Of a stretch of 48,556 nt of DNA, positions 33,901 to 42,729 are shown piece by piece (position 1 is the first letter of the stretch; each line of letters begins with the position of its first letter). The notes below the pieces were generated by a model. That model was given only the letters and a program-made list of their open reading frames with translations, was not told the origin of the DNA and made no database searches. The stretch is from a virus: positions 1 to 48,556 of the IMG/VR virus record IMGVR_UViG_3300046009_010676; one strand, 5' to 3'. A program made the translations under genes and the position numbers.

Positions 33901-34171
33901 TTAGCATCCTTAATATTTTCTCTTTGTCTGAATTAGAAATACTTTTCTCACACTTCGCACATATTGTTGAAGAGTTGTACCTACTTAAACTAGATTTACA
34001 CTTCTTGCAATACCTTTTTTGTCCAGAACGAATAGCTTTTTTTTCATAGTATTTCTCCATGATTTTTTTGTTTGTTGCAACCCTGCAACATTCATCTGAA
34101 CAATACTTTTGGTTGTGAGTTTTTGGCGTAAACTCTTTATCGTTAAGACAGTCTGAGTTTGCACATATCAT
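33878..34171 (-). CDS. Double zinc-ribbon protein
   Basis: 97 residues. MICANSDCLNDKEFTPKTHN and QKYCSDECCRVATNKKI form the first C-x4-C...C-x3-C site; RYCKKCKSSLSRYNSSTICA with KCEK a second zinc ribbon. The N-terminal 'C....F.p....q.yCs..Cr' pattern is common in phage HNH-associated zinc fingers. Likely binds DNA; role unknown. Located between a Cas4-like nuclease and a resolvase. Confidence 0.75.
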   Translation of the reverse strand: MICANSDCLNDKEFTPKTHNQKYCSDECCRVATNKKIMEKYYEKKAIRSGQKRYCKKCKSSLSRYNSSTICAKCEKSISNSDKEKILRMLNDSGQIS

Positions 34172-34959
34172 AAAGAAGGCACCTTAAATCTTTCAATCTG
34201 TACTGTTCCAGTAGGGGTTTCTTTAGAGTAGCACTGCTTTTTAATTGGGCAGTAAGTGCAGGGCATCTTAGTTTTTGTGGCTCCTTCTGGCTTCATAGGA
34301 AGGTCGCCATCTTTAAAGTTGTCCCATACCTCTCTCATCCAAAGAAAGGTGTCCTCGATAATCTTTTTATTTTTATCATTCATAACTACTGGAATAATAA
34401 GTATCTCCTGCGTATTCTTATTTTCGTATAAAAAGAAACCTTCTTTTGCATCCTTTAGCTTCATGTAAGTTAAAAGCTGCAGCAGATGATTTGCAGACGG
34501 GCTCATTTCTGCCTGCCTTGCATCCCAAACTTCTTGCTTAGCAGTTTTAATTTCACCAATGACAGTTTCACCATCATACTCCATAATAAGATCAATAAAG
34601 CCACGAATAGGCGGATACTCATTAATAATTTCTTCTTCTTCTGCAACCCATTGAGGCATTGTCTTTATTAGATTCTGAAGCCTTTCGTGGGCCTGAGTTC
34701 CTTGTGCCATATTGGCAACCGCAACTGCATCGTTATTATCAATGAATACTGCACCTGAGAATGCCATGTACCAGTACCTTGGGCAGGTTCCATGCCCATA
34801 TCCAAGAGAGCTTGGGCTAAATGATTTCTTTGTCATTTCTCCGTCAGCCCTCTTGGTGTTTTTGTAGGACTCATCAAGCAGTTCAGCAAATGCTTCTGGA
34901 TCAAAGAACTTTCCAGTATGCTTTTTAAACTTTAAGTTCTTTACTATATTTCTTCCCAT
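34168..34959 (-). CDS. Cas4/RecB-like PD-(D/E)XK exonuclease
   Basis: 263 residues. FSPSSLGYGHGTCPRYWYMA supplies the first Fe-S Cys, IRGFIDLIMEYDGETVIGEI followed by KTAK the D...E-x-K catalytic core, the QLLTYMKLKDAKEGFFLYEN helix-strand the Q-x-x-x-Y motif, and CTYCPIKKQC the last three cluster cysteines. A 5'-3' exonuclease for recombination, not CRISPR adaptation; no cas1/cas2 is present. Confidence 0.9.
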   Translation of the reverse strand: MGRNIVKNLKFKKHTGKFFDPEAFAELLDESYKNTKRADGEMTKKSFSPSSLGYGHGTCPRYWYMAFSGAVFIDNNDAVAVANMAQGTQAHERLQNLIKTMPQWVAEEEEIINEYPPIRGFIDLIMEYDGETVIGEIKTAKQEVWDARQAEMSPSANHLLQLLTYMKLKDAKEGFFLYENKNTQEILIIPVVMNDKNKKIIEDTFLWMREVWDNFKDGDLPMKPEGATKTKMPCTYCPIKKQCYSKETPTGTVQIERFKVPSL

Positions 34960-35297
34960 TACAGATTATACCTAACGACATACTTAAGTGCATCTACAAG
35001 TTTGTCTATGGACTCCTTTGCTGAGTAGTATATATTTTTCTTATTATTGTTCATGGTTCCAGCCTTATCCTTTGCTATTGTTGAATAGTAAGATGCCATC
35101 ATTGCAAACTTAGTTGACATAGCCTGAAGTTCAATAATAAGTTGAGGAGCTTTTGCAGCAGGAACATCTGGATTTAACAACAGTTTAACTATGACAGCTA
35201 AAGCTCTGTCCAGTTGAGCATCATTCATATACTCATGAAGATCGTTAAATTCAGTTATAGAGTTAATTAACTCTAATGTATTTTTATCCTCTGTCAT
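34959..35297 (-). CDS. Hypothetical helical protein
   Basis: 112 residues, predicted all-helical (LELINSITEFNDLHEYMNDA, LDRALAVIVKLLLNPDVPAA, LIIELQAMSTKFAMMASYYS). No Cys. Widespread in actinophage recombination operons in the same place, beside Cas4- and SSB-type genes (from memory). Overlaps both neighbours. Perhaps an accessory of the nuclease. Confidence 0.7.
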   Translation of the reverse strand: MTEDKNTLELINSITEFNDLHEYMNDAQLDRALAVIVKLLLNPDVPAAKAPQLIIELQAMSTKFAMMASYYSTIAKDKAGTMNNNKKNIYYSAKESIDKLVDALKYVVRYNL

Positions 35298-35388
35298 TTT
35301 TAATCTTTTTATCCCACTTATCCATCAACAACCCAACTCCGTACCCAGCAACAAAGCCAAATAGGCATCCATAAATAAAGTATACCAC
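35284..35388 (-). CDS. 34-residue TM peptide with Gly zipper
   Basis: GTG start overlapping the SSB stop (TAGTG at 35386-35390). Reads MVYFIYGCLFGFVAGYGVGL then LMDKWDKKIKNDRG: one membrane helix with spaced Gly (Gly-x3-Gly) and a basic tail, like DUF1043/AtpZ-type or toxin-like peptides. It overlaps the next gene by 14 nt. Function unknown. Confidence 0.55.
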   Translation of the reverse strand: MVYFIYGCLFGFVAGYGVGLLMDKWDKKIKNDRG

Positions 35389-35780
35389 TAGAATGGAACC
35401 TCAGCGTATGTCTTGTATGAAGGGAAATCGTTATCGCCTGAAGGCTTATCCTTAGACAATGAGTATGCTGTTACAGAAATTGAATCTGCATTGATTTCAT
35501 AGGAGCTTCTCTTAATTCCATCTTTATCTGTCCAATTTTCTTCATAGATCTTTCCAACAATAATAACTTCCATACCCTTTTTAATTACAGACTTTGATTG
35601 TCCTGCAAGTGTACGCCAAGCTTTTACTGTCCACCAAGAAGTGTTTTTGTCTTCCCACTCTCCAGTAGTTTCATTCTTAACACGATCATTAGTTGCAACT
35701 CTAAACCTAAGACCATTTGATCCAACAGTTTCTGGTTCACTACCAACTCGCCCAACGATTGTAATAATCGGATTAGCCAT
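35388..35780 (-). CDS. ssb: Single-stranded DNA-binding protein (OB fold)
   Basis: 130 residues. PIITIVGRVGSEPETVGSNG, LRFRVATNDRVKNETTGEWE, DKNTSWWTVKAWRTLAGQSK and MEVIIVGKIYEENWTDKDGI are the strands of bacterial-type SSB with the Trp residues that stack on DNA. The C-terminus ends YKTYAEVPF; the last residue is Phe after Pro as in SSB tails (D-D-x-P-F), though it is less acidic. GGAGGA ribosome site. This phage also has a gp32-like protein (40785-41459). Confidence 0.93.
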   Translation of the reverse strand: MANPIITIVGRVGSEPETVGSNGLRFRVATNDRVKNETTGEWEDKNTSWWTVKAWRTLAGQSKSVIKKGMEVIIVGKIYEENWTDKDGIKRSSYEINADSISVTAYSLSKDKPSGDNDFPSYKTYAEVPF

Positions 35781-36081
35781 TTTTATTTTCCTCCCAAAAT
35801 GTGATCAGCTCTTCTAGTACTGACCACTCTATGATTCCAAGACGGACCTTGGAATCCCCACCAATAATAATTTTAAGGGCTGGATGCATGTCCCTGCTAA
35901 CCTTAAAAGTATCTGTACAGATTTTAGCCCATACATCTTTATTTAAATTAAATGAAGCTTTAGATTCTTTGTAGTCTACTACAAAATTTTTCCACTTAGC
36001 GTCACCCTTTTGATATTCTCCACGGCCACTATTCTTTTGTGCTTTAGCGCCATCTCTTTTTACTTCTGCTCTTTCTGACAT
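35773..36081 (-). CDS. Conserved actinophage protein, possible nuclease fold
   Basis: 102 residues. GRGEYQKGDAKWKNFVVDYK and ESKASFNLNKDVWAKICTDT, then ALKIIIGGDSKVRLGIIEWS. The 'K-G-D...F-V-V-D-Y-K-E...S-F-x-L' order resembles the minimal PD-(D/E)XK core (E/D then D-x-K) of Holliday-junction-type or phage nucleases, with a basic N-terminus. Function unproven; adjacent to SSB and RecA. Confidence 0.6.
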   Translation of the reverse strand: MSERAEVKRDGAKAQKNSGRGEYQKGDAKWKNFVVDYKESKASFNLNKDVWAKICTDTFKVSRDMHPALKIIIGGDSKVRLGIIEWSVLEELITFWEENKNG

Positions 36082-36272
36082 CAGTTAAGCTTATGCTTTG
36101 TCTCATGACCAGATGGACATTTCCAGTACATTTCTAAAGTAACCTGATTAAAACTATAGTATGGAGCATAAAGATCACACTTACTACATGGCCTCTGTTG
36201 TTCTATTTTTTCAACTCTGTTATCTATAGACTCTTCAACTTTTGAAGTAAAAAACTCATTAATGTTTGGCAT
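36081..36272 (-). CDS. Small zinc-finger protein downstream of RecA
   Basis: 63 residues. RPCSKCDLYAPYYSFNQVTL and MYWKCPSGHETKHKLN give C-x-x-C...C-x4-H-x3-H, one zinc site. AGGAGA ribosome site; overlaps recA end by 14 nt. Common small actinophage protein; unknown role. Confidence 0.65.
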   Translation of the reverse strand: MPNINEFFTSKVEESIDNRVEKIEQQRPCSKCDLYAPYYSFNQVTLEMYWKCPSGHETKHKLN

Positions 36273-37263
36273 TTATTTCTCCTATTAAGCTGTCTACAAC
36301 ATCTGGATTTTCCTTTAAATATGCTACAGCCTTTGCACGTCCTTGAAAACGTTCTCCATTTACTGTATACCATGCGCCACCCTTTTCTACAATGCCACAC
36401 ATTTCTGCAACGTCTAATGTTTCTCCAACATAATCTATACCAAGAGCTTGCCCTTGGTAGTAAAAGTCATATTGTCCTGATAAATTTGGGGGGCCGACCT
36501 TGTTGTAATCAACAATCCAATTAACTGGTCGCCCAACTCTTTGTTCAATAATCTTGTCACCAACTTTAATACCTGCTTTAATAGCATTAGCCTCAGCTTC
36601 AGAAGACCATAGCTTAATGACGGTTGAAGAGAAGAACTTAACTGCCATGCCACCTGTGGGGATGTGACTAGCATGCATAGATCCAAATTGATTTCGTTGC
36701 TGCGAGATGAGAACAAGTAATGTGTTTTTGTTTGCATAGTTTAACATCTTGACTGCGTGGGTCATATCCTTTGCTTCTGCGCCGATTTGCTTAGTGTCTT
36801 GCAAATCCTTCATTTCATTTCCGTCTTTTTCAAAATAGATTGCTGGTAGCAACGCTGAAATAGAATCAACTACTATCAGATCAACACCAGCTTCCATAAG
36901 CTTTGTTGCAACATCAACCATATCATTAACAGTTTTAGCTGGAGAGTATATTAATTCTTTTGAGTTTACGCCAAGCTTTTCTGCCCACTCAGGATCGTAA
37001 GAATGCTCCGCATCAATCCACGCACATGTCTTGCCTTCTTTTTGAGCTAAAGCAATCATCTGCAAACAGAAAGAAGACTTTCCTGCAGACTTATTTCCCC
37101 AAACAAGTATTTGCCTTCCATAAGCAAAACCTCCGTTTAATGCGAAGTTCAGTCCTATGCTAGGTGTAGGCTGCTTTTCAATCTGAATATCCACGGCAGA
37201 CTGAACCCTAGCTCTAGTCTTAGGGTCTAGCTTTGCTAATATATCGTCTAGTTGCATTTCCAT
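36259..37263 (-). CDS. recA: RecA recombinase
   Basis: 334 residues. Walker A ILVWGNKSAGKSSFCLQMIA, DAEHSYDPEWAEKLGV, Walker B LIVVDSISALLPAIYF and VLISQQRNQFGSMH (L1/L2 region). It is a phage-type RecA, shorter at the C-terminus, with K-S-S in place of K-T-T after the P-loop. Catalyses strand exchange with Cas4-like, RuvC-like and SSB neighbours. Confidence 0.95.
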   Translation of the reverse strand: MEMQLDDILAKLDPKTRARVQSAVDIQIEKQPTPSIGLNFALNGGFAYGRQILVWGNKSAGKSSFCLQMIALAQKEGKTCAWIDAEHSYDPEWAEKLGVNSKELIYSPAKTVNDMVDVATKLMEAGVDLIVVDSISALLPAIYFEKDGNEMKDLQDTKQIGAEAKDMTHAVKMLNYANKNTLLVLISQQRNQFGSMHASHIPTGGMAVKFFSSTVIKLWSSEAEANAIKAGIKVGDKIIEQRVGRPVNWIVDYNKVGPPNLSGQYDFYYQGQALGIDYVGETLDVAEMCGIVEKGGAWYTVNGERFQGRAKAVAYLKENPDVVDSLIGEINAKH

Positions 37264-37268
37264 AACGA

Positions 37269-37493
37269 TTAGTTGTTTGGCAATTCTTCTTCAGATTCAG
37301 ATGGTTTATCTTCTAGTCTAAATTCAAATGACATAGTTTCGTCATTATATGTTACAGAAAGCTGTACATCTTGATTGTTGGAGTTTATAAAATCTTCAGT
37401 AGGTATACTAATAGATTCAATTTTATTTAAAATAGCAACCAAAACTCTTGTAGCGTTCATTGTTTTAAAAACATCTTCTGTATTACTTGTCAT
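37269..37493 (-). CDS. Hypothetical acidic protein
   Basis: 74 residues (FKTMNATRVLVAILNKIESI, VQLSVTYNDETMSFEFRLED) with an acidic end SESEEELPNN. Between dnaE and recA, ATGA-coupled to dnaE. No family recognised. Confidence 0.65.
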   Translation of the reverse strand: MTSNTEDVFKTMNATRVLVAILNKIESISIPTEDFINSNNQDVQLSVTYNDETMSFEFRLEDKPSESEEELPNN

Positions 37494-40400
37494 CTTACAT
37501 CCTTAACCATAAGTGTTCCATCTTCTAAGGTTTTTAGAGTTGGCTCGCAAATCATTCCTTCTCGCATTTTAGCCAATGAAATTGGATACATGCTAGAAAA
37601 AACAATAGCTCTATTTAAATTCTTATCTTTATCTGACATAACAAGGTGCGCCATAGTTTTGCCAGCTTTTGTTTTATATGGTGTATAGCTTATCACGAAC
37701 CTTTGATTTTCGTCAATAGGGTATGACTTTGCATATAAATATTTAACAAATGCATCGTCAGAATCCTTATTGATAGAATCAACATCTATGTACCTTGATA
37801 TTCTATTATCCCCTACAAGAACAAAATACATTTTATTTGTTTCTATTTTTGTCTGCTCTATATCGAATAATCCTACAGATCCACTTTCATCGACAAGCTC
37901 AATTCTTGACCAGCCATTACCACGCTTGATGCTTTTGGCCATACCAAACATTACGAATGATCCCAGCTCTTCAAATTCATCAATAGGTCTTGCTTGTGCT
38001 TTAACCCTTGGCTCTAAGTTAGAAAGGTTAAAAGAAGGTATCCCTAAAAATTCGTAATAAGACTCTGCTTCTTTGCCGCTTCTAGGATTATCATCAAAAG
38101 CAGCGCCCCCAATAGCATTAAGAGAGTTAACGGCCCTAGAGTTAATACCACTACCTTTCTTAGATGCCTTGTCGACAAAATCTTTGTAGTTTTCATACGG
38201 TCTCTTTTCAATAATTTTATTTGCAATACTGTCTGAAATAAATTTAACTTCAGCTAAACCAAATCTAATTGAATCTTTTTGTAATGAAAAGTTTACATCT
38301 GATTCATTTACATGTGGAAGCTTAACTTTAATTCCAAGCCTCTTGGCTTCAATTAGATACCCTGTTCTGGCATCTTTGTCTCCTTCATTTTTAAGGATCG
38401 AGAATAGAAATTCCAAAGGATAATAGCACTTAAGCCAAGCGGTATAATAAGAAAGCATAGAATAAGCAACAGCGTGACTACGATTGAATGAGTATCCAGC
38501 GTGAGCTTCGAATGTTTTCCAGAGGTTCTCTGCTTCATCGGCGCTGATATGCTTTTTAGCGCCTTGAATAAACTTATCTTTAAACGGACCGAGTTCCTTT
38601 GCATCCTGCTTTTTACCAATAACCTTTCTAACCTTGTCAGCCTCTGACCAAGTCATTCCACCCAGGTGTACGCATGCTTGCATAACCTGTTCCTGATAAA
38701 TAATAACTCCGTATGTATTTTCTGTAAAAGGCTTCATGATGGGATGAATATAGTTAACTGCCTCATCCCCGTGCTTTCTTTTAATATATGAAGCACCTAC
38801 GGTATTCATTGCTCCTGGTCTAACAAGAGCATTTGATGCAGCCAAGTCTTCAAACTTATCTACCTGCATTTTTATAAGTAGATTTGTGTAAGGCGTTGCT
38901 TCTGCTTGGAAAACACCTTTAGTATATCCGTCGTTAAACATCTTGTAAACTTTTTGGTCGTCAAGGGGGATGTTGTAAAGATTAATTTCTTTACCGTGTC
39001 TATCCTTAACTGATTTTAATGTATCTGAGATTACAGATAAAGTCTTAAGACCTAGGGCATCTAGCTTAATAAGACCTATATCTGCAACCGTATCCATGTC
39101 GTATGCCACGACTGGAATTCTTCCAGACACGTCATCATTTGCATCTGCTCTGGACTCTATTGGTGCATACTTTCTCAAGTCATCTTTTGCCACAACTACA
39201 CCAGCAGCATGCACTCCAACGCTTCGAATCTTTCCACGAAGACGTTCTGCAAGCCAAGTTACCTCTGGGTACTTTGCTCTAAACTCTTTTGTATTTGGTG
39301 AATCCATAAAATCTTCAAACGTATCAATAGACTTCATTGCACGATTAACATCAGAAAGAGGAACCATAAATACTCTTGCCGCATCTCTAATTACACCCTT
39401 ATCCTTAAAGTAAGTAAATGTAGAAATAGATGCTACGTGCTTAAACTTCTTCTTCAAATAATCTTTAACCTCTTTACGACGACGGTCCTCGAAGTCTGTA
39501 TCAATATCTGGAAAGTCATTACGTTCTGGATTAATAAATCTAAAGAAAAGCAAATCATATTTAATTGGATCTACATCTGTAATTCCAAGGGCGTAGCAAA
39601 CTAGTGAGCCTGCTGCAGAACCACGACCAGGGCCAACCATAATATTATTTGACTTAGCCCATGTAATCATATCTGCAACAACTAAGAAATATGAAGCAAA
39701 TGCTTTATCTTTAATTATAGATAACTCTTCTGCAATTCTATCCAAGTAGACCTGATCTTTGTCCAGAGATAGCCTTCTAAGGCCTTCTAAGGCCATATCA
39801 GCTAGTTTCTTGTCAGCATTGGTCTTTGGGATGGGTAGCAGATCCAATCCCTCATAGAAGTCATACTCTTCAATCTTGTCTGCAATCTCCATTGTATTAT
39901 CATATATATCTGTACGAGTAATACCTGATTTATTAAAGTCCGCCTCAATTTCAGACCTGCTTTGAATAAATAGATTATAGTCTTGAAATGATATTCTACG
40001 GTCTGGATATAAGTAATTAAATCTATCCATCATGTCTGGCATTTGTCTAGACATTTCAAAGTCTGCATCTTTATCCGACTTAGGAGATGTTGATAGAATA
40101 AGCATTGCTTCTTCTAATACTCTATCTTCTTCTTTAGCAAAGTGAGCATCCCCTGTTGCCACCGCCTTAATTCCTAACTCATCCGCTAATTCTAATAGGG
40201 TCGAGTTGATTTCATAGGGGTTATGTGATTGGACTTCCACGTAGAAATCTTCCATAAAGATCTGTTTAAAATCTTGAAGTATAAGCTTGGCTTCTGATAG
40301 TTCGCCCTTTTCGATGCATTTACTAATAAGTCCATTAAGACATCCACTAAGTACAATAATGCCTTCCGCATATTCTTTTAAAACCTCTCTGTCAATTCTT

Positions 40401-40759
40401 GGCTTGTGATAAAACCCTTCTGTCCAAGCAAGCTCTTGGAGAGTATTAATATTTTCTAATCCCTTTTTGTTTTTAGCAAGTAGGATGATATGGTTATAGG
40501 CCTGAATTGATTTATCTGTCTTTGAAGACCTATCAAATCTATCTGTTGGAGAAATGTATGCTTCCACTCCAAGAATTGGCTTGATTCCTTGCTCTTTACA
40601 TGCAATTTGCATTTCACGGTGTGAAGATAATGTTCCGTGGTCAGTAATAGCCAGAGAAGTCTGACCAGCTTCTTTTGCAGCCTTTACAAGTTCGGCAGGA
40701 GAATTAAGCCCATCCATTAATGAATAGAAAGAATGCACATGCAAATGTGTGAAGTTCAA
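37490..40759 (-). CDS. dnaE: DNA polymerase III alpha subunit (DnaE-type)
   Basis: 1089 residues. N-terminal PHP domain (THLHVHSFYSLMDG, ITDHGTLS, GVEAYISPTD) with intact metal ligands, so proofreading or a structural role is possible. Polymerase: MVGPGRGSAAGSLVCYALGI, NDFPDIDTDFEDRRRKEV with the catalytic Asp pair, and VGVHAAGVVVAKD. Fingers VYKMFNDGYTKGVFQAE and a helix-hairpin-helix/OB end. TTG start with GGAGAA. A phage replicating with its own C-family polymerase is a feature of several actinophages; beta-clamp and DnaX are not here. Confidence 0.95.
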   Translation of the reverse strand: MNFTHLHVHSFYSLMDGLNSPAELVKAAKEAGQTSLAITDHGTLSSHREMQIACKEQGIKPILGVEAYISPTDRFDRSSKTDKSIQAYNHIILLAKNKKGLENINTLQELAWTEGFYHKPRIDREVLKEYAEGIIVLSGCLNGLISKCIEKGELSEAKLILQDFKQIFMEDFYVEVQSHNPYEINSTLLELADELGIKAVATGDAHFAKEEDRVLEEAMLILSTSPKSDKDADFEMSRQMPDMMDRFNYLYPDRRISFQDYNLFIQSRSEIEADFNKSGITRTDIYDNTMEIADKIEEYDFYEGLDLLPIPKTNADKKLADMALEGLRRLSLDKDQVYLDRIAEELSIIKDKAFASYFLVVADMITWAKSNNIMVGPGRGSAAGSLVCYALGITDVDPIKYDLLFFRFINPERNDFPDIDTDFEDRRRKEVKDYLKKKFKHVASISTFTYFKDKGVIRDAARVFMVPLSDVNRAMKSIDTFEDFMDSPNTKEFRAKYPEVTWLAERLRGKIRSVGVHAAGVVVAKDDLRKYAPIESRADANDDVSGRIPVVAYDMDTVADIGLIKLDALGLKTLSVISDTLKSVKDRHGKEINLYNIPLDDQKVYKMFNDGYTKGVFQAEATPYTNLLIKMQVDKFEDLAASNALVRPGAMNTVGASYIKRKHGDEAVNYIHPIMKPFTENTYGVIIYQEQVMQACVHLGGMTWSEADKVRKVIGKKQDAKELGPFKDKFIQGAKKHISADEAENLWKTFEAHAGYSFNRSHAVAYSMLSYYTAWLKCYYPLEFLFSILKNEGDKDARTGYLIEAKRLGIKVKLPHVNESDVNFSLQKDSIRFGLAEVKFISDSIANKIIEKRPYENYKDFVDKASKKGSGINSRAVNSLNAIGGAAFDDNPRSGKEAESYYEFLGIPSFNLSNLEPRVKAQARPIDEFEELGSFVMFGMAKSIKRGNGWSRIELVDESGSVGLFDIEQTKIETNKMYFVLVGDNRISRYIDVDSINKDSDDAFVKYLYAKSYPIDENQRFVISYTPYKTKAGKTMAHLVMSDKDKNLNRAIVFSSMYPISLAKMREGMICEPTLKTLEDGTLMVKDVR

Positions 40760-40784
40760 CTTAATTCTCCGCCTATACTCTCTC

Positions 40785-41459
40785 TTACCAGTCTACGCTG
40801 CTACTTGTTGAAGATGACTCTCGTTCTTCTGGAGATGACTCACCAGTATAGAATGCTTCCTGCTCTGCGTATGGAACGCTACGCACTGCTGTTTTTTCTA
40901 AATCAAACAGCTCGACAGCAGAAAAGTCAAATGGCTTTTCATCTTTAGCCAACGGTATAATTGTGTAGCTTGTGTCTGTCTTAAGACCACTACGCTTTAC
41001 ACGCCACATTAGATTTGTGATGCTTCCCATTTCATTTGCATATTCAATCAGTGTTGGTGTAATTGTTTTACCGCTTACTCCTTGAGAAAGAATTGCTACA
41101 TATGGATCAGTCTTTCCATCATCGACTAGAACATTAATGTAAAGACGCTTTCTTGCGCCCCAACCAGCCTTTGGATCTTTGCGGTGCTGCTCTTGAGCCC
41201 AGTCACGGCCTTCATCTTCCATTGTGTCTAGTGCCTTACGGCGATAATCTTTAGGGTTTGTGTGTTCAATTGCAAAAAATCCGCAACCCATTTTTTCATT
41301 ATAGTGTGGTGAATCTGGATCAAGCTCTTGTAAGAAGCGAATCTTTACAGCTTCTCCATCTTCAATCTTTAACCACTTTGCCTTGCTATCTTCTGAACTA
41401 GTGTATGTAACCTTGTCCATTGCCTTTGTCATTCCTGACAAACCTTTTACTATTCCCAT
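40785..41459 (-). CDS. gp32-like ssDNA-binding protein
   Basis: 224 residues. Start KWLKIEDGEAVKIRFLQELD, then GCGFFAIEHTNPKDYRRKAL, ARKRLYINVLVDDGKTDPYV and LSQGVSGKTITPTLIEYANE. This 'K-x-G-x-x-V-x-x-R-h-L' beginning and '(R-x-x-x-h-x-x-x-h-h-d)' block match T4 gp32/T7-like phage DNA-binding proteins, and the C-terminus is acidic and Ser-rich (SSPEERESSSTSSSVDW). It lies between primase and polymerase with AAGGAG. Second SSB-type gene. Confidence 0.75.
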   Translation of the reverse strand: MGIVKGLSGMTKAMDKVTYTSSEDSKAKWLKIEDGEAVKIRFLQELDPDSPHYNEKMGCGFFAIEHTNPKDYRRKALDTMEDEGRDWAQEQHRKDPKAGWGARKRLYINVLVDDGKTDPYVAILSQGVSGKTITPTLIEYANEMGSITNLMWRVKRSGLKTDTSYTIIPLAKDEKPFDFSAVELFDLEKTAVRSVPYAEQEAFYTGESSPEERESSSTSSSVDW

Positions 41460-41512
41460 TTTATTCTCCTTATGTATGTAACGGTATATATCCGTTTGTA
41501 ACCACGTATTTT

Positions 41513-42502
41513 TTAAGTTCTATATTCAAAATTAGATATGGCATTTGTTATACAGGCTTTAATATCTTCATCAGACATGTCACCTGCATCTTTTACACCC
41601 TCTGGATATATTCTACCATAAGAATGCGATGCCCACAAGATGTTTTTATTACTTAATTTGTAAGCAATAGCCGAACCTAAATCTCTTCCCGCCTTATCTG
41701 CATCAGTCATAATAATAACTGTATTGAAATATCTATTTAAAAGTCCTAAATTATCTCCAGATATGTGACCGCCAAGTGTTGCAACTACATTAGGAAAGCC
41801 AGCTTGGTGAACACGAATAGCATCAAAGCTAGACTCTACAACTATCACTCTGTCACCAATTTTCTTGGCACGATGAATATTAAACATAGTCTTGCTTCTT
41901 GGAAGGTCTTTACTATTCTTAAATCTTTTATCAGATATAGATCTACCAACAACACCGACTGGAGTTCCATCTGGACTATGTACTGGAACAGTTATCATGT
42001 CCATATTTTCAGAATACCCTAACATGAAATGTTCCATTGATTCTGAATTAATTCCACGAGAAACTAGATACTCCTTTGCCTTGCTGCTTTTTACTAAACC
42101 ATCATATAAATTTTTTAAGGTAGATTCTGGGAACTCAACAAACTCTGGTTTATCTTGCAGCATATCTTTAAGAGACTCATCAAAATTTGCTAATGCTTCA
42201 GACTGCTTAGACTCAATAAATCTTAGCGACTGAAACTCATTTTTATTTAATATCTTTTTAACAAGGTCGCTCAATGTTCCAGCTTCTCCGCAGGATGGAT
42301 TAAAGCAAATATATGCGCCTTTTGTTTTACTTATACTAAAACTTGATGTATGTCTATTAGAATGAAATGGGCAGTACGCAAGATAATCATTTGATGTCTC
42401 GCCCACCATATCTATTCCAAGGCTTTGCACTATTGATTTGATATGGGCAGGGGTGTACTCCGAGCTATCAACTTGCCTTGAGTTATACCCTCTAATTGCC
42501 AT
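41513..42502 (-). CDS. DNA primase (DnaG-like, short)
   Basis: 329 residues from ATG at 42502. Zinc domain YLAYCPFHSNRHTSSFSISK with KGAYICFNPSCGEAGTLSDL (C-x2-H...C-x4-C); TOPRIM core RVIVVESSFDAIRVHQAGFP, VATLGGHIS and IMTDADKAGRD with catalytic Glu and D-x-D. No helicase-binding domain. An in-frame start at 42553 exists, but AGGAAAGAAG just before 42502 favours the later start. Both overlap the 99-residue gene. Confidence 0.93.
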   Translation of the reverse strand: MAIRGYNSRQVDSSEYTPAHIKSIVQSLGIDMVGETSNDYLAYCPFHSNRHTSSFSISKTKGAYICFNPSCGEAGTLSDLVKKILNKNEFQSLRFIESKQSEALANFDESLKDMLQDKPEFVEFPESTLKNLYDGLVKSSKAKEYLVSRGINSESMEHFMLGYSENMDMITVPVHSPDGTPVGVVGRSISDKRFKNSKDLPRSKTMFNIHRAKKIGDRVIVVESSFDAIRVHQAGFPNVVATLGGHISGDNLGLLNRYFNTVIIMTDADKAGRDLGSAIAYKLSNKNILWASHSYGRIYPEGVKDAGDMSDEDIKACITNAISNFEYRT

Positions 42503-42729
42503 GACTTCTTCTTTCCTACATAGACTCCGTGGATAGTCATTAAGAATTTCCACGTTTGACCATCAAATTCTACCGAAAAGGATGGGTCAATGTCAAGCAC
42601 TCTGGTGTATCCAGATTCTCTCATTTGATCTACTAGCAGGTTTTCATACTGCTTTTTGATCTTAATCATATTAGAATCATCTAGAAACTCAACCTGTATT
42701 TGAAACCTTTTAATGTTTTGATGAGTCAT
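42430..42729 (-). CDS. Conserved protein between DnaB and primase
   Basis: 99 residues. IKRFQIQVEFLDDSNMIKIK, SFSVEFDGQTWKFLMTIHGV and YVGKKKSWQLEGITQGKLIA: a small beta-rich fold with basic strand. Encoded across the helicase-primase junction (20 nt over dnaB, 73-124 nt with primase), so its ORF is real only if overlapping expression is accepted. Unknown role. Confidence 0.65.
   Translation of the reverse strand: MTHQNIKRFQIQVEFLDDSNMIKIKKQYENLLVDQMRESGYTRVLDIDPSFSVEFDGQTWKFLMTIHGVYVGKKKSWQLEGITQGKLIARSTPLPISNQ

Noticed and set aside
34168-34959. CRISPR adaptation gene cas4
   Set aside because: No cas1, cas2 or repeats nearby; the context is recombination (RecA, RuvC, SSB), where phage Cas4-like nucleases are common.
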